This document shows, piece after piece, positions 1-8,017 of a DNA stretch of 23,090 nt. The position numbers and the translations under genes were made by a program. This stretch comes from Chara braunii. Taxonomy: Eukaryota; Streptophyta; Charophyceae; Charales; Characeae. The notes under the pieces were generated by a model, which saw only the letters and a program-made list of their open reading frames with translations, was not told the DNA's origin and did not search any database. The stretch covers positions 1,771,876-1,794,965 of the forward strand of contig BFEA01000327.1 of NCBI GenBank assembly GCA_003427395.1, read 5' to 3'. Every line of letters starts with the position of its first letter. The first letter of the stretch is position 1.

Positions 1-925
1 AGCCCATTTTTCCTAAGTTAGTGTGTGTGTACGCTTGCAGGTTGGTGTGCCTGTTTGAATGTTTGTCAGCTTGAGTGTGTGTGTGACCTGCAATGACACT
101 TGTTCATCGGAAGGCCCGAAGGGCCGGTACTTAGCCGCGGTTGCGACATTGAGGGTCGCGGCGGGGNAAACACTCAAGTGGAGGAAAAGAGGTCCGTGAC
201 AGCTAAGGGTTGTGAAGAATATTCAAGTAACAGGTAGGCCGGTACCACACCAAGCANATATGTCGGTTACTCAAGGCCGAGCCGAAGAAGACAACNGTTA
301 GTATTTTTAANGGCCCAGTACCGACAGATAGANAGGTATCAGGCCAAGTTTCNGNGTGTGCGTCGTAGATCTACCCGACACAGTATTAACCCAATCTACC
401 CCTCGACCTTTTCGGTCGGAGGGTATTGCTACTAATCCTAACCATCACCGCGCGTGTCGTAACAACACGCACACATATTCTCGAAATTTTCTCGCCGATT
501 CGCCCCGGCCTCATTGGCCGAGGAATTCGTTTCGAGTGTCACGCTCAAGCGTGCACACCCTTTCCATTCCAGACTGGCTCCGTCATGGTAGCCGACGCTG
601 TCACCGTGTCGAATGCAAAAGCATGGCCAAATACCCTTGTAAGAAGGGTATTTGGTCCGACAACGGGCAGACGGGAAATAATGTTTCACAAGTTCGCTAG
701 TACGGGCCATTTGCAACGAAAAGCCCCATTCTGTAATGGCTCAAAGGCCCGCAGTAGCGAACTCCCACAATGACAAGCATGTTGTTGGACGACAGTAAAG
801 CGCGCGCTGGATAAATGTTGAAAACAAGTTGAAATTATGATGGCGATGTTGACAACTAGTTGGCACCATTGTTGAACATATGTAAAGTGCCGATACAAAC
901 AGTTGACGGGAACCCTTCTCCATAC
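1..925. other. Unassigned sequence with undetermined bases
   Basis: No gene is recognised here. Undetermined bases (n) occur at about 167, 257, 296, 311, 333, 353 and 355, so the first 360 bases are of lower quality. Short open frames exist on both strands (for example 356-700 plus and 438-716 minus), but they overlap one another, show no domain and look like chance frames in moderately GC-rich DNA. If the minus-strand element proposed further right is real, this stretch would be its internal region downstream of the frame at 926-1504. The sequence itself does not prove that. Confidence 0.5.
627..655. repeat. Perfect 12-bp inverted repeat, 5-nt loop
   Basis: The arms CCAAATACCCTT (627-638) and AAGGGTATTTGG (644-655) are exact reverse complements around the loop GTAAG. 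No U-tract or gene boundary follows, so a terminator reading is not supported. It may be a structural element of the surrounding repeat DNA. Confidence 0.85.
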
Positions 926-1504
926 TCAAATGTTGATTTCAACATTATAGAAGTTGAAAAATGGAAGGAATTTTCGCATATTCTTTATGTTGTCACCTAC
1001 TCCTCCGAAAATAGTATCTACTACGAACCCCGGTACGATAGCCCTCACGTAAGTCCCTGAATAGGGAAAACCCCGGTCCCTGCCTATGCGGAGATCTCCA
1101 GTAATGGTCAAGGGAGGCCGCCCGCGGAACAAGGTCAATGGGTTTTGCTCGTCGTCTGCTCGGAACGCGTCAACCTCCTCCCGAAAGTATCGGAGCGCCC
1201 TGTTGATGACCTCATTAGCCCCCGACGTCGCGAGGCTCAAGACGACTCCTCCTGCCGTCTCCACCCCCAGATATAGATATGCCCTAACCACGCCTCTCCC
1301 TTGGCTGCTCTGGAGCTCTCTGTGCATCCATAGCCAAGCACCGGGGAATAAGACGATGGACCTCCACCCGCACTGCCCGTCGTGCCAGACAGTGGGTCTC
1401 GCAGGGAGTGTAAACTCCACCAGGTCGCCCTCTATAAGCTCGGGAGGTTCTAACTCTCATGCACGCTCTACCTCATACTCCTCGATAGCCTCGGGACGCC
1501 ACAT
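926..1504 (-). pseudogene. Unknown protein frame with one in-frame TGA
   Basis: A GC-rich frame on the minus strand runs from a candidate ATG at 1502-1504 to a stop at 926-928. A single TGA at 1457-1459 interrupts it; the open part after it is about 175 residues. Reading through the TGA, the frame stays open upstream, and the residues on both sides are similar in character: acidic and proline-rich before, then VEFTLPARPTVWHDG and onward. I recognise no family, no signal peptide and no clear membrane segment. Residues around SLATSGANEVINRALRYF look like an amphipathic helix. Its strand matches the tRNA-Asp primer site at 3799-3815, so it could be the first frame of that LTR retrotransposon, perhaps gag or an extra upstream frame such as Ogre-type elements carry. 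That is inference. It could also be an unrelated gene fragment. The TGA could be a decayed CGA or TGG codon. Confidence 0.4.
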
Positions 1505-1581
1505 CCGGTTAGAGCTATCGTGCGTAGAGAAGGCATCGGAGAGTCGGTGAATAGAACAAATTTCTAAGAAAATTTCGGCGG

Positions 1582-1617
1582 CGCTTCGCCTCCCCCCGTT
1601 GGGATGGGGTTTAGGAC
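1582..1617. repeat. GC-rich leader motif, copy 1
   Basis: This is the first of three copies of a motif with the core CCGTTGGGATGGGGTTT, here preceded by CGCTTCGCCTCCCC. It sits in AT-rich DNA and is preceded by an A-rich stretch then TTTCGG. A short stem (AGGA/TCCT) follows it. Copies 2 and 3 are at 2827-2857 and 3012-3042. Confidence 0.7.
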
Positions 1618-1665
1618 TATAATCCTTATAACAAGCGCTGCCTACTGTGCCCTAGCCAGTCCTAG

Positions 1666-1689
1666 AGTGCCCTAGATAGCTAGGGCACT
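1666..1689. repeat. Perfect 10-bp hairpin, 4-nt loop
   Basis: The arms AGTGCCCTAG (1666-1675) and CTAGGGCACT (1680-1689) pair perfectly around ATAG. A direct partial copy of the left arm, TGTGCCCTAG, lies 20 bp upstream at 1646-1655. It is one of several hairpins between 1560 and 3815. Confidence 0.85.
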
Positions 1690-1949
1690 GATTCCCAAGG
1701 TCGTATTGGGCCCACAGACCTTTTATTCGAGTCCCCTCGAATATAAGGCGTGTGCTCAGTACGAGGGAATTCAGCCTACTGCTCTCCCATGCACTCCCCC
1801 AGCCAGCAGGAATCGCTGCTAGATAAGAAATCTATCATATGCTAGGTCGATACGCCCTATTTGATTTTCTAAGTCATTTTTGGATTTTTAGAGAATTTTT
1901 AAAATTTAAATTAAAACAAATCGAGAGAAGGTTAACAACAGTCGTATTT

Positions 1950-2345
1950 TTCATCACCACTTCAGGACACTCTTCACCACTTCAGCCTGCCTAAAAAGGT
2001 GGTTTTCAGGGTTTTCGGACCTTTCACCACTTCAGGACCATTCAGGTTTGAAAATCCTGAATGGTTCTGAAGTGCTGAAAACTCCGAAGACCCTGAAAAC
2101 CACACGTTTAGGCAGACTGTATCCTCAAGTGGTGAAGGGTGGTTTTCATGGTCTTCAGACCTTTCACCACTTCAGGACCATTCAGGATTTTCAGACTGCC
2201 AAAAACTCTCGCTTGACCACTTCAGGACACCCTTCACCACTTCAGGATACAACCTGCCTAAACAAGTGGTTTTCAGGGTCTTCGGACCTTTCACCACTTC
2301 AGGACCATCCAGGATTTTCGGACTGTCCAAAACTCTCACTTCAAC
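1950..2345. repeat. Direct and inverted copies of a CACTTCAGG repeat
   Basis: A unit of roughly 90-100 bp contains TTCACCACTTCAGGACCATT and CCTGCCTAAA...GTGGTTTTCAGGG. It occurs as a plus-oriented copy (about 1961-2046), an inverted copy (about 2056-2148), a partial plus copy (about 2140-2215) and another plus copy (about 2225-2335). The first two form a long imperfect hairpin: arms 1987-2046 and 2056-2115, 60 bp each, about 52 of 60 matching by eye, with a 9-nt loop. The open frame at 2048-2359 is a by-product of this repeat. Confidence 0.8.
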
Positions 2346-2790
2346 ATTTCCATTCCTGAATTTTCAGCTACCCTGTAACCGCTTGTGGAAAAATCAAAAC
2401 TAATCTCGAAATTGGGGTATCTCCGACCAGCGTTTAGGGCTTGGATAGAGAGTGCAAGAGAAAGTTTGACACAAGTGTTCCCCTTTTTCTACACTCTCCT
2501 AGGGATTTCTTTCAATTTACCTTCAATTAATTCACAAAAATTCAATTAGATTTGAGGAAATCCTTTTTTTTTCTCCAGCCCCAAAAGAAACCAATTTAGA
2601 CGCCGTCCGCAATTTGCGGCTCACTTCTCACCCTTGTACCGCCCTTTTCTGCAATTTTTTATATTTTATTTAATATTAATTAGAAAAAATAACAAGGAAG
2701 CCGAAATAATTCCTTTTCTTATTTTTCAATTGTTAAGAGTTGGATTTAGTTATGGCACGTTGATTTTTCAGATTTTTCGGCAACTAAAAT

Positions 2791-2814
2791 AATTTTGGTG
2801 AATTCACCAAAATT
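2791..2814. repeat. Perfect 24-bp palindrome
   Basis: The sequence is perfectly self-complementary with no spacer, centred on GGTGAATTCACC and extended on both sides by TTTT/AAAA and AA/TT. Copy 2 of the CCGTTGGGATGGGG motif begins about 13 bp to its right. Confidence 0.9.
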
Positions 2815-2826
2815 TTCGCAACATTT

Positions 2827-2866
2827 CGCTTCCCTCCGTTGGGATGGGGTTTGGGACTTTTGTCCC
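2827..2866. repeat. GC-rich leader motif, copy 2, with following hairpin
   Basis: This copy shares the 17-base core CCGTTGGGATGGGGTTT with copy 1, preceded by CGCTTCCCT. A perfect 5-bp stem, GGGAC (2853-2857) and GTCCC (2862-2866) with a TTTT loop, follows immediately, where copy 1 has AGGA/TCCT. Confidence 0.7.
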
Positions 2867-3011
2867 TAGACGAAGGCTACCTACGTAAAACCGAAGTAGG
2901 AAAAGAATGGTCTAGAAAAACGTATTTCTAAAATATTTTTTCAATTTTTATCGATATTTTTTTCAAAAATTGACTTAAATTATGAATTAATGCAAATTTT
3001 TTATCGCACTT

Positions 3012-3042
3012 GGCTCCCCCCTTTCGGGGATGGGGTTTCGAG
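3012..3042. repeat. GC-rich leader motif, copy 3 (diverged)
   Basis: This is a weaker copy that keeps GGCTCCCCCC...GGGATGGGGTTT but has CTTTCG in place of CCGTTG. It is preceded by an AT-rich run ending in TTATCGCACT, comparable to the lead-in of copies 1 and 2. Confidence 0.5.
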
Positions 3043-3105
3043 TCGATTAAATAAAGAGAAAGCAAACGAAGTCAAAAGCCTTAGGCTCTTGAACTCCCGT
3101 CGATT

Positions 3106-3166
3106 ATTAGGGTTTTGCCCTAATTAGGGTTTTCCCCTAATTAGGGTCTCCCTTAATTAGGGTTTT
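3106..3166. repeat. Short tandem repeat of about 17 bp, four copies
   Basis: ATTAGGG recurs at 3106, 3123, 3140 and 3156, giving spacings of 17, 17 and 16. The units have the form TAATTAGGGTTTTSCCC, and two junctions make the perfect palindrome CCCTAATTAGGG (3118-3129 and 3135-3146). It resembles the plant telomere repeat TTTAGGG in part only; the period and palindromes differ. Confidence 0.8.
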
Positions 3167-3748
3167 GTTTTTTTTGCGCACTGCCGTACGAGCACCCTGG
3201 ACCCCAGTCGACGCAAGAAACTTTTTGCTAGATTCCACTAGATTCAGAAAGAAAACTTATCAGATTACATTTCTTTATTTTTTTTCCTTTTATTTTAAAT
3301 AAAATTATGAAGAAAATCGAATTTTCCTTTTATTTTCTTTCCCTTTTCCTATTTGTTTGACCTTGCCCTTTCTTCAAACGATGTCCATTTTTTCCCGACC
3401 AATGTCTCAAAATATCGAAAAAAATATTTCGGACAACTTTGCTCCCGGTTGTTTTCCCCGGATTTCGCTTCCTCTTCCCGTAATTAAATAAAAATGGTAA
3501 TAAAAATTTTTAAATCAATGTCCAAAAAAATAAAGAAAATTAATTTTCTCAAAAGCTAGCTGTCAGAATTTTTCAAGAAATGTCCCAAAACGTTCACCTC
3601 CATAAGAGGACGAACTTTGCATGAAAACACGCGGATCGGGAGATATCAAGGAAAAACTAATTAAATAAATAAAAAAAAATATTAAAAATTAAACTATTCA
3701 AAAGAAAATGATCGAATCGGGCTAATTAGTAGTCTGCTAATCAGTGCG

Positions 3749-3791
3749 TGCACCCCCGTTGATTGGGGAAGGCCGAAGCCTTGGGGGTGCA
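3749..3791 (-). repeat. Nested hairpin with UUCG loop beside the primer site
   Basis: The outer arms TGCACCCCC (3749-3757) and GGGGGTGCA (3783-3791) pair perfectly. Inside, directly against the right arm, AAGGC and GCCTT (3769-3782) enclose four bases. Read on the minus strand this is AAGGC-TTCG-GCCTT, which in RNA gives the very stable C(UUCG)G tetraloop. The structure starts 7 bases downstream, in minus-strand transcription, of the tRNA-Asp primer site. It is therefore placed at the start of the proposed retrotransposon leader, where packaging or dimerisation signals often lie. Its role is inference. Confidence 0.75.
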
Positions 3792-3798
3792 GTCCCCT

Positions 3799-3815
3799 CC
3801 CCGACAACGGCGCCA
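3799..3815 (-). promoter_or_regulatory. Primer-binding site for tRNA-Asp (LTR retrotransposon)
   Basis: On the minus strand this reads TGGCGCCGTTGTCGGGG. The 3' end of plant tRNA-Asp(GUC) is CCCCGGCAACGGCGCCA, so 16 of 17 positions are complementary, and the odd one (T for C) still allows a G-U pair. tRNA-Asp priming is typical of plant Athila/Tat-group Ty3 elements. The flanking DNA does not fold as a tRNA T-arm, so this is not the end of a tRNA gene. The five bases 3816-3820 separate it from a TG at 3821 that would be the LTR edge (CA on the minus strand), a normal spacing. It implies an element transcribed leftwards, with its LTR to the right. Confidence 0.75.
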
Positions 3816-4094
3816 AAGTTTGTGAGGAAACCTTGGGAGGGGTCATCTACTGTTCGTTGGAGCCAAGGGCAACAGCGTCTGTCACTCGCTGCGCCCGCTT
3901 CCGAGGTCCTCAACGACCAGCGGGCCGATTGGATTATGACTGTCTCTCACAGCCCCTTCTGAAAATAAGGTTGGGGTACTTGAAAACTATGGTCAAAATA
4001 GATGGAAAAAGAGATAAAATATTCCAATTTGCGCAAGCCAGTAATTCTGTAATCAGGCACCAGAGCCTGCACAGACGCCTTTTTGCTGGACCTC

Positions 4095-4103
4095 ATATTT
4101 ATT
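4095..4103 (-). promoter_or_regulatory. TATA-like box in the proposed LTR
   Basis: The minus strand reads AATAAATAT, in AT-rich DNA between the 106-bp repeats and the primer site. The same bases include AATAAA, so a polyadenylation signal is the alternative reading. Confidence 0.25.
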
Positions 4104-4239
4104 AAGGGATAAAATTTTAACTTATTTTAGTATGTACGGCAAAAGGGAACAGAACAGCAGCTTCCAGTCATATCACAAAACGTTTGAAAACAGCATCAGT
4201 CTGCCGATTTTTGTATTTTTGAAAGAGCTTGTTTATTGC

Positions 4240-4880
4240 GGGCTCGTTCAATTGGTTGGCGATCCAATCAACAGGTCCGAATTTCCGAGGGTGAACAGAC
4301 CATCCCACGAGGCTGATTTGCAACTGGCCAGCGAACCGAATCAACAGGTTCGTTTAAATGACTGGCGGACCAATCAACAGGTCCAAATTTCCAAGAGTTA
4401 ACAGATCATGCCACATGACTGAATTTCAGTGAGTCAACAAACCGAATCGACAGGCTCGTTCAGGTGACTGGCGGACCAATCAACAGGTCCGAACTTTCAA
4501 GAGTGAACAAAGCATTCCACATGACTGAATTTCAGTGAGTCCGCGAACTGAATCAGCAAGCTCGTTCAGATGACTGGCGGACCAATCAAAAGGTCCGAAT
4601 TTTCAAGAGTGAACATAGCATTCCACATGACTGAATTTCAGTGAGTCAGCGAACCGAATCGACAGGCTCGTTCGGATGACTGGCGGACCAATCAACAGGT
4701 CCGGATTTTCAAGAGTGAACAGAGCATTCCACATGACTTAACTTCAGTGAGTCAAATAACCGAATGGACAGGCTCGTTCGGATGACTGGCGGACCAATCA
4801 ATAGGTCCGAATTTTCAAGAGTGAACAGAGCATTCCACATGACTGAATTTCAATGAGTCGACGAACTAGAATTTAGATGT
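4240..4880. repeat. 106-bp tandem repeat, about six units
   Basis: The phrase CAACAGGTCC and its variants recur at 4269, 4375, 4481, 4587, 4693 and 4799, an exact 106-bp period. Each unit also contains a related phrase, CGACAGGCTCGTT, so the unit itself derives from a shorter repeat. Units 2 to 6 are very similar and unit 1 is the most diverged. It lies in the proposed U3 of the minus-strand LTR. Confidence 0.9.
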
Positions 4881-5352
4881 AATGGCATGCCCGCGAGCCC
4901 ATCGGCTGGTTTTATTCAGAGCGCATGTACATTATTTAATTTCTCATTCTTTCTCTTGTCTCCCCTGAACTCTCTCTCTTTTACCCAACCTTAAGTGATG
5001 ACAACGCCTTTCTCCGCCCGCGAGCGGTCAGATCAGCGAATTTTGTCGGGATCCGTTTGCTCGGGGTTTTTCTTCCACAGTGTAATTAGTCTTTTGGGAA
5101 ACACATTTCTCTGGTTCGTCCACCGTCCAGTGGCCCTACTCAAGGGCTATCAAGCCGTTAGAGTTAGCTCGATTCAAAATGATGAGGGTCAAGTGCGTGG
5201 AGCAGATGTATTGAGTGAAGAGATGATCACCCACCAAGGCTGATCATCGTCCATTCCTCACCCTAACCCTCACTCTTCTCACTTTTACCCTCTCAATCAA
5301 TAAACCTTCCTCGCTCTCTCTATCAATCAGTGCACCACTCCCTCATTCTAGG

Positions 5353-5354
<2 letters not shown>
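4881..5354. other. Unassigned sequence before the CT microsatellite
   Basis: No gene is recognised. An 82-codon plus-strand frame at 4995-5243 has no visible domain. The stretch is pyrimidine-rich on the plus strand, with AATAAA at about 5299 and CTCACCCTAACCCTCAC at about 5256, which only loosely resembles telomere repeats. It may be the outer part of the LTR or its flank. Confidence 0.4.

Positions 5355-5420
<66 letters not shown>
5355..5420. repeat. (CT)33 microsatellite
   Basis: Thirty-three uninterrupted CT dinucleotides (GA on the minus strand). A comparable uninterrupted AG run is at 22371-22422. Confidence 0.98.
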
Positions 5421-5423
<3 letters not shown>

Positions 5424-5699
5424 TACTAACCCCCGCCTTTGGTTGACAAGCCCTAAGATCAGTCACGCCGGGTGGGAAAAGGATTTTATATTACCTGTCT
5501 AGCCCGCCTGATCAGCGAGCCCAGTTTGAGTAAGCTACCCGATTTCTGTTGCCAAGAATGATTACGGCCCTCAACGTATTCAGGCAGAGTTTGCAGCCAA
5601 AGCAGACCCCGATTTTTCAGCATGTACCCGCACAGTGGTAGCGGTCAAAACAACCTTCAGTTTCTCTCTTGTGAGCGGCTGCTAAAGCGAAGAAGTCAA

Positions 5700-5990
5700 T
5701 GTCAGTTCTGCCCATGTACATAGACAACTTTAGCAGCCAGATTAACGCCCAATATTCAAGATGTACTCAAGCAGGGGGCAGCTGGCAGATCAGCCCCCTT
5801 TTTCCCATGTATGCCAGCCACTGCAGCGGGCAAATTAAAGGCCAATGTTCAAAACGTACTCAAGTGGTGGCAGCGAACAGATCAGTCATATTCTTCCATG
5901 TATGCATTCCGCTGCAACGGGCAGATCGACGCTCAGTTCTCTCCCTGTATCTGGGTGGTTTAGCGGGCAGATCAATACCCCATTCTCAGA
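5700..5990. repeat. Degenerate tandem repeat, period 91-93 bp
   Basis: Three diverged units share CCATGTA (ATG at 5714, 5807 and 5898), a following GCAGMSRGCAGATYA-type phrase and, in the first two, CAATRTTCAARAYGTACTCAA. The plus-strand frame at 5699-6262 (187 residues) runs through this repeat and shows no domain, so I do not call it a gene. Confidence 0.6.
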
Positions 5991-7060
5991 CAACGGTTCC
6001 TTATGCACCCCTGGTGAAACCAAACTTACCTCGGGTGTCGCCCATGGTACTGCCCGTGATGCCGTCCATGTGCGGGGAACACCTGGTACCTTTGGCTACC
6101 TCATCAAGCAGGCTTCCCGATCCCCACCCCGAGCTCTCTGTGTCTAATGTTGCGGACACCTCGCGCGCTGTCACCTTCTTGCTGAACCGAATTGCCCCAA
6201 ACAATACCGAGGGTGGGCGGCGTACACCTGGCGCACCAGTCTTCTCCCCGCCTTCCGAATGAATCAAACTTGTCGTGAAGTCCATTATACCCTACCAGCG
6301 GTCCTAGCCCCACGAGCTCGCCTTGGCCCTCCGCAGTACACAGGGCTCTTCACACCGGGGCGGCCTCGTGGTATCTATATTCGATCCTTGCGCACATCGG
6401 AACGCGCCTCTTGGTACCATTTCGGCGTATCTCGCAGGTCATGTCCTGTAGTCCGTGCAGTCTCAGGCTACAGGCCTGGAATGATTAAGTGTCGTGACAT
6501 GACCAGCGCCGTAAAAACCATCGAGCTCTCGGCAGTCACTAGTGATTACACTAGAAATATTAATAATATCTCCACAGCAAACTGTATCAATGCCATACCA
6601 ATAAAGGCGTCACCCCGAACCAGTAACCTCGTCGTGACATTAGTGCCGAGAAAATTGAAAAGGCAGAACTGCAATATGTTGTCTCAGCGTGCCGACCCCA
6701 CATAAGTGAACCACAACAATCCCGAGATTGATCACAGTACCACCCCAGGAGTTACCAATGTAGAACCTGCTCAGTACTGCGCCTGTTCCGAGCCTGAAAA
6801 TTAGTACCAGGCTGCAGTACCACCTTGATGTCGAACCGATAACTGAGCCAATCTGAACTTGTCTGTCATATTCATTCCAGACTTGTCCCAAATCAGAGTG
6901 TCGTGCCCGAACCGAACCAACGGCCACACAGAAGCAGTAAAGTCGAGTGGCACAATCAAAGTAACAGGGCAGTGACACCACGCCGTCCATCCAACCCGTA
7001 CTCTTAACACAGGTTGCGGCGAGGCTGGGAATCAGGCATATAAGGTAAGTCGCGCAAGTA
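5991..7060. other. Unassigned GC-richer sequence
   Basis: No domain is recognised on either strand. Overlapping frames of 60-150 codons (for example 6259-6705 plus and 6640-6990 minus) are expected by chance in DNA of this composition. No tRNA, promoter or repeat stands out. Confidence 0.5.
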
Positions 7061-7177
7061 GTCTTAATTATCGAGAAATAGAGAAAATCGTTAGCACCAG
7101 GATAAATAAATAATCCAGGACTAAAACCGATCGCGAATAATTTGAATAAAATTTATTCAAACATTTGACAGTCATCG

Positions 7178-7455
7178 GTTTTCTTTCCTTTTATCACTTT
7201 TAGTTATTTTTTTTATTTCTTAATTCTATTATCAAAAATAATAAAAATAAAGACAATTTTATCAAAAATGAATTTCGATGGAAGTCGATCAAATAACGAA
7301 AACTCTCATGTTTTCTTTCCATTTTATAGTTTTAATTCTTTTTCTTAGTTTTTATTTTATTACCAAAAATAATAAGTAATGAGGGCGATTTCATTAAAGT
7401 TAAATATCAAGGAATTTTACTAAAATGAAGAATATCCCGTTTTTCTCTTTCCTTC
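7178..7455. repeat. AT-rich tandem units of about 130 bp
   Basis: Diverged units begin with GTTTTCTTTCC or its variants at 7178, 7310 and 7439 (spacings 132 and 129). Each continues into a T-rich stretch with TTAATTCTTTTT and an A-rich AAAATAATAA-type end. The last unit leads directly into the 175-bp duplication. Confidence 0.65.
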
Positions 7456-7805
7456 TGCTGTTTTTAATTCTTTTTCCCATTTTTATTTTTTAATATTAAA
7501 ATTAATGATTTCCGATAATTAATTCCCACGCCAGTTGTGCAGCGTAAAAGGTCCACGCCAAGGCCTATTCTCAAATTACCGTCCCACGGCCAGTTGTTTC
7601 CGAAATAGGCTAGGAGCGGCGGAAATATGATGCTGTTTTTAATTTTTTTCCCCATTTTTAATTTTTAATATTAAAATTAATGATTTTTTATAATTAATTC
7701 CCACGCCAGTTGTGCAGCGTAAAAGGTCCACGCCAAGGCCTATTCTCAAATTACCGTCCCACGGCCAGTTGTTTCCGAAATAGGCTAGGAGCGGCGGAAA
7801 TATGA
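7456..7805. repeat. 175-bp tandem duplication
   Basis: Copies 7456-7630 and 7631-7805 are directly adjacent. The right-hand part of each (from TAATTAATTCCCACGCC to GGAAATATGA) appears identical. The few differences are in the AT-rich left part, including CCG in copy 1 against TTT in copy 2. The high identity indicates a recent duplication. The minus-strand frame across it is incidental. Confidence 0.95.
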
Positions 7806-8017
7806 TAGACGCTGACATGGTAGAAGAGGTAGTCTCTCTTGCCAGTTTTGAAAACTAGTCTCAGCGGTTGACACATCAAATTTTTAGGGGTGCTCTGGGT
7901 ACCCCTAATTTTCCCCGTCAGCACAGACGAAAGTCCCCGTTAATCCTCCTCTAAGTAATCAACTCAAGGGCCAATTCGTAAAAATTCGGGTGGCCGACTG
8001 ACCTTCGGCCGCCCAAC
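7806..8017. other. Spacer with two hairpins before the satellite
   Basis: There is no gene. TTAGGGGT (7884-7891) pairs perfectly with ACCCCTAA (7901-7908). GGGTGGCCGA (7988-7997) pairs with TCGGCCGCCC (8005-8014) with one G-T wobble. The satellite array starts directly after the second hairpin. Confidence 0.7.

Larger units (their letters stand above)
1560..3820 (-). mobile_element. Probable leader of a minus-strand Ty3-type retrotransposon
   Basis: The stretch between the primer site (3799-3815) and the unknown frame at 926-1504 is about 2.2 kb of mostly AT-rich DNA without a credible coding frame. It contains three copies of a GC-rich motif, a 60-bp-arm inverted repeat, a 24-bp palindrome, a 17-bp tandem repeat and a nested hairpin. 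Long untranslated leaders before the first frame are known in Tat/Ogre-group elements. No gag, protease or reverse transcriptase is visible to the left on the minus strand, so the element is either truncated or continues beyond the window. The assignment rests mainly on the primer site. Confidence 0.45.
3821..4880 (-). mobile_element. Probable LTR (inner edge at 3821, outer edge unknown)
   Basis: The inner edge is placed at TGTGAGG (3821), five bases from the primer site. On the minus strand a TATA-like AATAAATAT lies at 4095-4103, about 275 bases from that edge, a plausible R-U5 length. The 106-bp tandem repeat at 4240-4880 would then lie upstream of it in U3, where repeats often act as enhancers. 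No second LTR copy was found in the window, so the outer edge and any target duplication cannot be set. The LTR may extend past 4880. Confidence 0.4.

Noticed and set aside
335-344. GGTATCAGG resembling an initiator-Met tRNA primer site
   Set aside because: Only about eight bases match, in a low-quality stretch, with no LTR edge beside it.
3799-3815. End of a tRNA-Asp gene
   Set aside because: The 3' 17 bases match, but the adjoining T-arm, anticodon and acceptor 5' half are absent; a primer site explains it better.
5250-5275. Interstitial telomere repeat (CCCTAACCCT)
   Set aside because: Fewer than two partial units, within pyrimidine-rich sequence.
5699-6262. 187-residue plus-strand frame
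   Set aside because: It runs through a degenerate tandem repeat and has no recognisable domain; overlapping minus-strand frames are equally open.
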